DNA from: Streptomyces sp. NBC_00510
GTDB taxonomy: Bacteria; Actinomycetota; Actinomycetes; Streptomycetales; Streptomycetaceae
Assembly: GCA_036013505.1 (NCBI GenBank)
Contig: CP107851.1
Coordinates: 8,790,001 to 8,854,000, forward strand
Direction of reading: 5' to 3'
DNA length: 64,000 nt
Shown here: positions 60,757 through 64,000 of the stretch, piece by piece
Numbering within the stretch: the stretch's first letter is position 1
How the letters are laid out: each line of letters starts with the position of its first letter
Notes under the pieces: generated by a model
Seen by the model: the letters and a program-made list of their open reading frames with translations, nothing else
The model's database searches: none
Told to the model about the DNA's origin: nothing
Position numbers and translations under genes: made by a program

Positions 60757-61914
60757 GTGGCGCATGACCAGCTCGGGCTCGACGACGTACTCACGGCGGC
60801 GGAGGCAGCCTCGCCGGTGAACTCGCTGGACGTGGTGGCGCGCAACCTGCGGGAGCGGTTCGGGGCCCGCTCGGTGTCCTTGCTGCTCCCCGACGTCATC
60901 GGCCAGAAGATGGTGCGGGTCAGCGAGGACGCGGACTCGCAGCAGGTCAGGAGCGCCGATCAGGTTCCGCTGCACGGCAGCGTCTACCAGGACGTGCTGC
61001 GCAGCCAGCAGGTGACGCGGGTACCCGGCGACGGGGCGGGTGAGCGGGTGATCGCGCCCGTCACCAACCGGGGTGACACGATCGGGGTGCTGGAGCTGAC
61101 CTTGCCGGACGCCACCGACGACGTGCTGGGGCAGGTTGCCGAGGCGGCGCTCGCGCTGGCGTACATCGTCGTGACCGATCGCCGGTTCACCGATGTCTAC
61201 CACTGGGGCAAGCGCACGACGCCGATGACCTTGGCGGCCGAGATCCAGCGGCAGCTGCTGCCTACGGCCTCCTGCTGCACGGCGAACGAGTTCACCGTCG
61301 CCGGGGCGCTGGTGCCCGCGGATTCCATCGGCGGTGACACCTACGACTTCACCCTGGACTACGACACGCTGCACCTGTCGATCACCGACGCGATGGGCCA
61401 CGACATCAGGTCGGCGATGCTGGCCACCGTCCTGGTGAACGCCTCCCGCCGCGCCCGCCGTGCCGGGTGCGACCTGGCGGAGCAAGCCCGCCAGATGCAC
61501 GAGGCGATCCTGGAGCACGGCAGTCACGGGCTGGCCACCGGGCAGCTGGTCCGTGTCGCCCTGGACGGAACCGGCTGCCAATTGGTCAACGCGGGGCACC
61601 CCTGGCCTCTGCGCCTGCGCGACGGAACGGTCGAGGAACTGCGCCTCGCCGTCGACCTTCCCTTCGGAGTCCCGTCACCGGCTCCCCACCGCGTTCAAGA
61701 CCTCGACGTGCGCGCCGGGGACCGGCTCGTGCTCTACACCGACGGCATGCAGGAGCGCCGGGCCCGAGGCGTGGACCTGGCCGTCATGCTCCGCGACTCC
61801 GCCGCCGAGCACCCCCGCGAAGTGGTCCAGACGATGACGTCCGCCGTGTCCGTCGCCTGCCACGGCCACCTGGAGGACGACGCCTCGATCGTTTGCCTGG
61901 ACTGGCGCGCTTAG
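60757..61914 (+). CDS. SpoIIE (PP2C) phosphatase with GAF-like N-terminus
   Basis: GTG 60757 follows AGGGAGGCCGCC; 385 residues. A GAF-like domain (about 10-160) precedes the phosphatase (about 185-385): AEIQRQLLPTAS linker helix, GGDTYDFTLD, DAMGHDIRSAM and DDASIVCLDW. It is a shorter relative of RsbU-type enzymes and has no kinase domain. It lies 84 bp behind another SpoIIE phosphatase, so the pair may act on different partners in one pathway. Confidence 0.92.
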   Translation: MAHDQLGLDDVLTAAEAASPVNSLDVVARNLRERFGARSVSLLLPDVIGQKMVRVSEDADSQQVRSADQVPLHGSVYQDVLRSQQVTRVPGDGAGERVIAPVTNRGDTIGVLELTLPDATDDVLGQVAEAALALAYIVVTDRRFTDVYHWGKRTTPMTLAAEIQRQLLPTASCCTANEFTVAGALVPADSIGGDTYDFTLDYDTLHLSITDAMGHDIRSAMLATVLVNASRRARRAGCDLAEQARQMHEAILEHGSHGLATGQLVRVALDGTGCQLVNAGHPWPLRLRDGTVEELRLAVDLPFGVPSPAPHRVQDLDVRAGDRLVLYTDGMQERRARGVDLAVMLRDSAAEHPREVVQTMTSAVSVACHGHLEDDASIVCLDWRA

Positions 61915-61980
61915 AAGGCCATGGCTGCCGTACGGCCGGATGCCGGGTTTGTCATGGAGCGAGGAGGAAAGCCGCTCCAC

Positions 61981-62880
61981 ATGAGGCTTATGAGGCTTAC
62001 GAGCGAAAAGCAAGGGTCCCCGAACGCCGCCCTTCCTGCGGCGATGGACACCCTCGAAGGGCAGGAGTGGCTCGACGGGCTCGCCGCCGTCGTCCGCAAG
62101 GGCGTGCGCGCCCTGCCGCTGGGCCGGGGGCGCGACGCACTGCGCGGGCTGTGGCTCGGCCACCCCGTGCACCCGGTACTCGTCCAGGTGCCGATCGGTG
62201 CCTGGACCTCCGCCGGGGTGCTCGACCTGCTCCCCGGCGAGAGCCGTGCCGCCCGCCGTCTGGTGGCGCTGGGCCTGGTCTCCGCGGTGCCCGCGGCCCT
62301 CGCCGGATGGGTGGACTGGGCGGAGCAGCGTCCCCGGCAGGCCCGCGTGGGTCTGGTCCACGCGACCGCCAACATCGTCGCCGTCACCGCGTACGCCTGC
62401 TCACTGGCGGCCCGGATCAAGGGCCGCCCGATCCTCGGCCGGGCCCTCGGCTTCGGCGGCATGACCGTAGCCACGGTGGGCGGGGTGCTCGGCGGCCACC
62501 TCGCCTACCGGCAGGGCGCCGGCGTGAACCACGCTGAGGCGGTGCCGGTGCTGGTGGAGCCGGGCTGGCATCGCGTCGGCGTGCCGCAGGACTTCCCGTT
62601 CGGCGAGCCGGTGCGGCGGATGGCCGACGAGGCGGCCGTGGTCGTGGTCCGCGCGGACGACGGGCGGTTCCACGCCCTGGCCGACCGCTGCAACCACATG
62701 GACGGCCCCCTGCACGAGGGCAAGGTCATCGAGGGCTGCCTCGAATGTCCCTGGCACGGCAGCCAGTTCCGCCTCTCGGACGGCGCGAACGTCCAGGGGC
62801 CGGCGACCGCGCCGCAGCCCCGCTTCGAGTGCCGGATAGCCGCCGACGGGCAGGTCGAAGTCCGGCTCGCGCGGTCCTGA
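61981..62880 (+). CDS. Rieske [2Fe-2S] protein fused to DUF2231 membrane domain
   Basis: ATG 61981 with GAGGAGGAAAG upstream gives 299 residues. The N-terminal part (about 45-185) is a DUF2231-type domain with four hydrophobic spans (WLGHPVHPVLVQVPIGAW is its mark). The C-terminal part is a Rieske domain: CNHMDGPLHEG and CLECPWHGSQF supply C-x-H and C-x2-H ligands. Such fusions are common in actinobacteria and likely move electrons at the membrane. It follows the phosphatase gene on the same strand. Confidence 0.9.
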   Translation: MRLMRLTSEKQGSPNAALPAAMDTLEGQEWLDGLAAVVRKGVRALPLGRGRDALRGLWLGHPVHPVLVQVPIGAWTSAGVLDLLPGESRAARRLVALGLVSAVPAALAGWVDWAEQRPRQARVGLVHATANIVAVTAYACSLAARIKGRPILGRALGFGGMTVATVGGVLGGHLAYRQGAGVNHAEAVPVLVEPGWHRVGVPQDFPFGEPVRRMADEAAVVVVRADDGRFHALADRCNHMDGPLHEGKVIEGCLECPWHGSQFRLSDGANVQGPATAPQPRFECRIAADGQVEVRLARS

Positions 62881-62909
62881 GCCACCCTGAGCCACGAGGA
62901 GGAACTGTC

Positions 62910-63386
62910 ATGAGTCAGCAGGCTCTCGAGATCTACATGAACGACCATCTGGCGGGTTCCACCACCGGGCAGCTGATCTCACGTCACCTCGCCGACCACC
63001 ACCGCTCCATGCCGCACGGCGACGAACTGCGGCGTGTGGCAGACGAGATCGCCGAGGACCGGCAGAGCCTCCTCGACCTGATGGACGCGCTCGACGTCCC
63101 GGCGCGGCGTCACAAGGTCTACGCGGGATGGCTCGCCGAGAAGGCGCGCCTGCTCAAGCTCAACGGCCGGGTCGTCCGCCGCTCCGGCCTGAGCACGGTC
63201 ATCGAACTGGAGGCGCTGCGCCTGGGCATCGAGGGGAAGAGCCTGCTGTGGCAGTCGCTCCTGTCGCTCACGCCGAAGAAGGACCTGGACGAGGACCGGC
63301 TGCGCACCCTCCTGGACCGCGCGCGGGAACAGATCGACACGGTGGAGACGGTGCGCCGCGAAGCCGTCGGCGCCGGTCTCGGCTGA
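62910..63386 (+). CDS. Helical protein, ferritin-like, unknown
   Basis: GAGGAGGAACTGTC precedes the ATG at 62910; 158 residues, 29 bp behind the Rieske gene and so co-transcribed. The sequence is all-helical (ISRHLADHHRSMPHGDELRR, RQSLLDLMDALD, then LEALRLGIEGKSLLWQSL) with His/Glu pairs that could, but need not, bind metal. It matches a small family often seen near stress genes in streptomycetes. No proven role. Confidence 0.75.
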   Translation: MSQQALEIYMNDHLAGSTTGQLISRHLADHHRSMPHGDELRRVADEIAEDRQSLLDLMDALDVPARRHKVYAGWLAEKARLLKLNGRVVRRSGLSTVIELEALRLGIEGKSLLWQSLLSLTPKKDLDEDRLRTLLDRAREQIDTVETVRREAVGAGLG

Positions 63387-63504
63387 TCCTGGCCGCCGCC
63401 TGTGACATCTTTCGCCGTCAGGCTGCCCGAGTGAATCGTGTGATGATCCGCCGGTTCGGGGTAGCCGTGACGTAGGACCAAGACCAGCAAATGGGGTGAA
63501 TTGC

Positions 63505-63831
63505 ATGCCCGCAGGGTCGAACCGCAAGCGTGAGCGGCAGTACGAGCACATCAAGGAGAGCGCCCAGGAGCGGGGCGAGAGCGAGAAGCGGGCCAAGGAG
63601 ATCGCCGCCCGTACGGTCAACAGGGAACGCGCCAGGGCGGGTGAGTCCAAGACCGCCAGCCGCTCCTCCGTCGAGGACATGTCCTCGGGCAAGCGCGGCG
63701 GACAGCGCTCCGGCAAGGGCTCCCAGGGGCCCACACGCGACCAGCTCTACGCCGAGGCCAAGCGCCGCAACGTCGACGGTCGTTCGCACATGAACAAGGC
63801 GGAACTCCAACGAGCCCTCGGCGACAGCTGA
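63505..63831 (+). CDS. Small basic protein, plasmid-stabilisation-like
   Basis: The 108-residue protein is rich in Arg, Lys, Glu and Ser: RKRERQYEHIKESAQERG, EKRAKEIAARTVNRERARAG and, after a Gly/Ser linker, RDQLYAEAKRRNVDGRSHMN with a SAP/Rho-N-like C-terminal helix pair. Such proteins are annotated plasmid stabilisation protein in actinobacteria, without proof; the end suggests DNA or RNA binding. Stand-alone or with the next gene. Confidence 0.8.
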   Translation: MPAGSNRKRERQYEHIKESAQERGESEKRAKEIAARTVNRERARAGESKTASRSSVEDMSSGKRGGQRSGKGSQGPTRDQLYAEAKRRNVDGRSHMNKAELQRALGDS

Positions 63832-63861
63832 GCGCACGCGGGTCAACCAGCGGAGGACATC

Positions 63862-64000
63862 ATGCTCATCCTCGGCATCATCCTGCTGATCATCGGCTTC
63901 CTCACCGGGATCTCGATCCTGTGGACCATCGGGATCATCCTGGTGATCATCGGCCTCGTGCTCTGGGTGCTGGGCGCGGTGGGGCACAGCGTCGGCGGAC
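63862..64000 (+). CDS. Small hydrophobic membrane protein, cut by window edge
   Basis: GCGGAGGACATC precedes the ATG at 63862. The visible 46 residues hold two hydrophobic spans (about 2-18, 22-42) rich in Ile and Leu (MLILGIILLIIGFLTG). It is 30 bp past the basic protein gene, so probably the same operon. Type as at 26540. Confidence 0.75.
   Translation, partial: MLILGIILLIIGFLTGISILWTIGIILVIIGLVLWVLGAVGHSVGG

Noticed and set aside
58735..61599. Minus-strand frame of 954 residues across both SpoIIE genes
   Set aside because: Antisense shadow of the two phosphatases; the forward frames show all metal-binding motifs.
15664..61994. Shared 14-mer ATGAGGCTTATGAG near the LuxR promoter (minus strand) and at the Rieske gene start
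   Set aside because: In 64 kb several 14-base matches are expected by chance, and one copy is inside coding sequence.

Overview
The window is about 71% GC, has strong third-position GC bias, uses GTG and TTG starts with GGAGG-type ribosome sites, and contains a TTA codon in a regulator. With its dense mix of one-gene regulators, oxidoreductases and SpoIIE phosphatases, it reads as chromosomal DNA of a Streptomyces or very close relative, probably an accessory (arm-like) stretch. I see no rRNA, CRISPR array, intact insertion sequence, phage or biosynthetic assembly line. There is one atypical tRNA-Trp-like gene (38432-38506).

Layout. 1-4899: a lipid/membrane group on the minus strand (Cys hydrolase, MarR regulator with an in-frame stop, patatin lipase, PAP2 fusion protein, small membrane protein, ABC-2-like membrane protein). 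Two of its promoters carry the same 22-bp -35/operator block. 5023-13694: single enzymes, each beside a likely operator or divergent regulator (alpha/beta hydrolase, SMI1 protein, saccharopine-reductase-like enzyme with a GlxA-type regulator, isochorismatase-fold hydrolase, SDR with TetR, DJ-1 protein). 14020-22362: LuxR, GNAT and MocR regulators, then a thioesterase / patatin / FadE5-like acyl-CoA dehydrogenase operon and a cold-shock gene. 22451-28498: a large secreted subtilase, small hydrophobic proteins and a Fic protein with an overlapping partner gene. 28691-33413: two redox operons under TetR and HxlR regulators.

33594-43254 is a rearranged zone: a frameshifted secreted-protein gene, a collagen-like protein translationally coupled to a PAS-GAF-SpoIIE phosphatase, an IS5-type transposase scrap, a membrane acyltransferase, the tRNA-like gene and several small proteins. 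43338-58725 is a run of regulator/target pairs: Lrp with DUF2000; MmyB-like XRE regulators beside alcohol dehydrogenases, a cupin and an SDR; TetR with hemerythrin; and a two-gene ABC exporter. It also holds several genes reduced to their 3' ends.

58942-64000 looks like a stress module: two consecutive SpoIIE phosphatases, a Rieske/DUF2231 membrane protein, a helical protein, a basic plasmid-stabilisation-like protein and a small hydrophobic protein. The recurring design of the window is a small regulator next to one or two redox or lipid enzymes with a clear inverted repeat between them. All function calls are from reading the sequence; no database search was possible.
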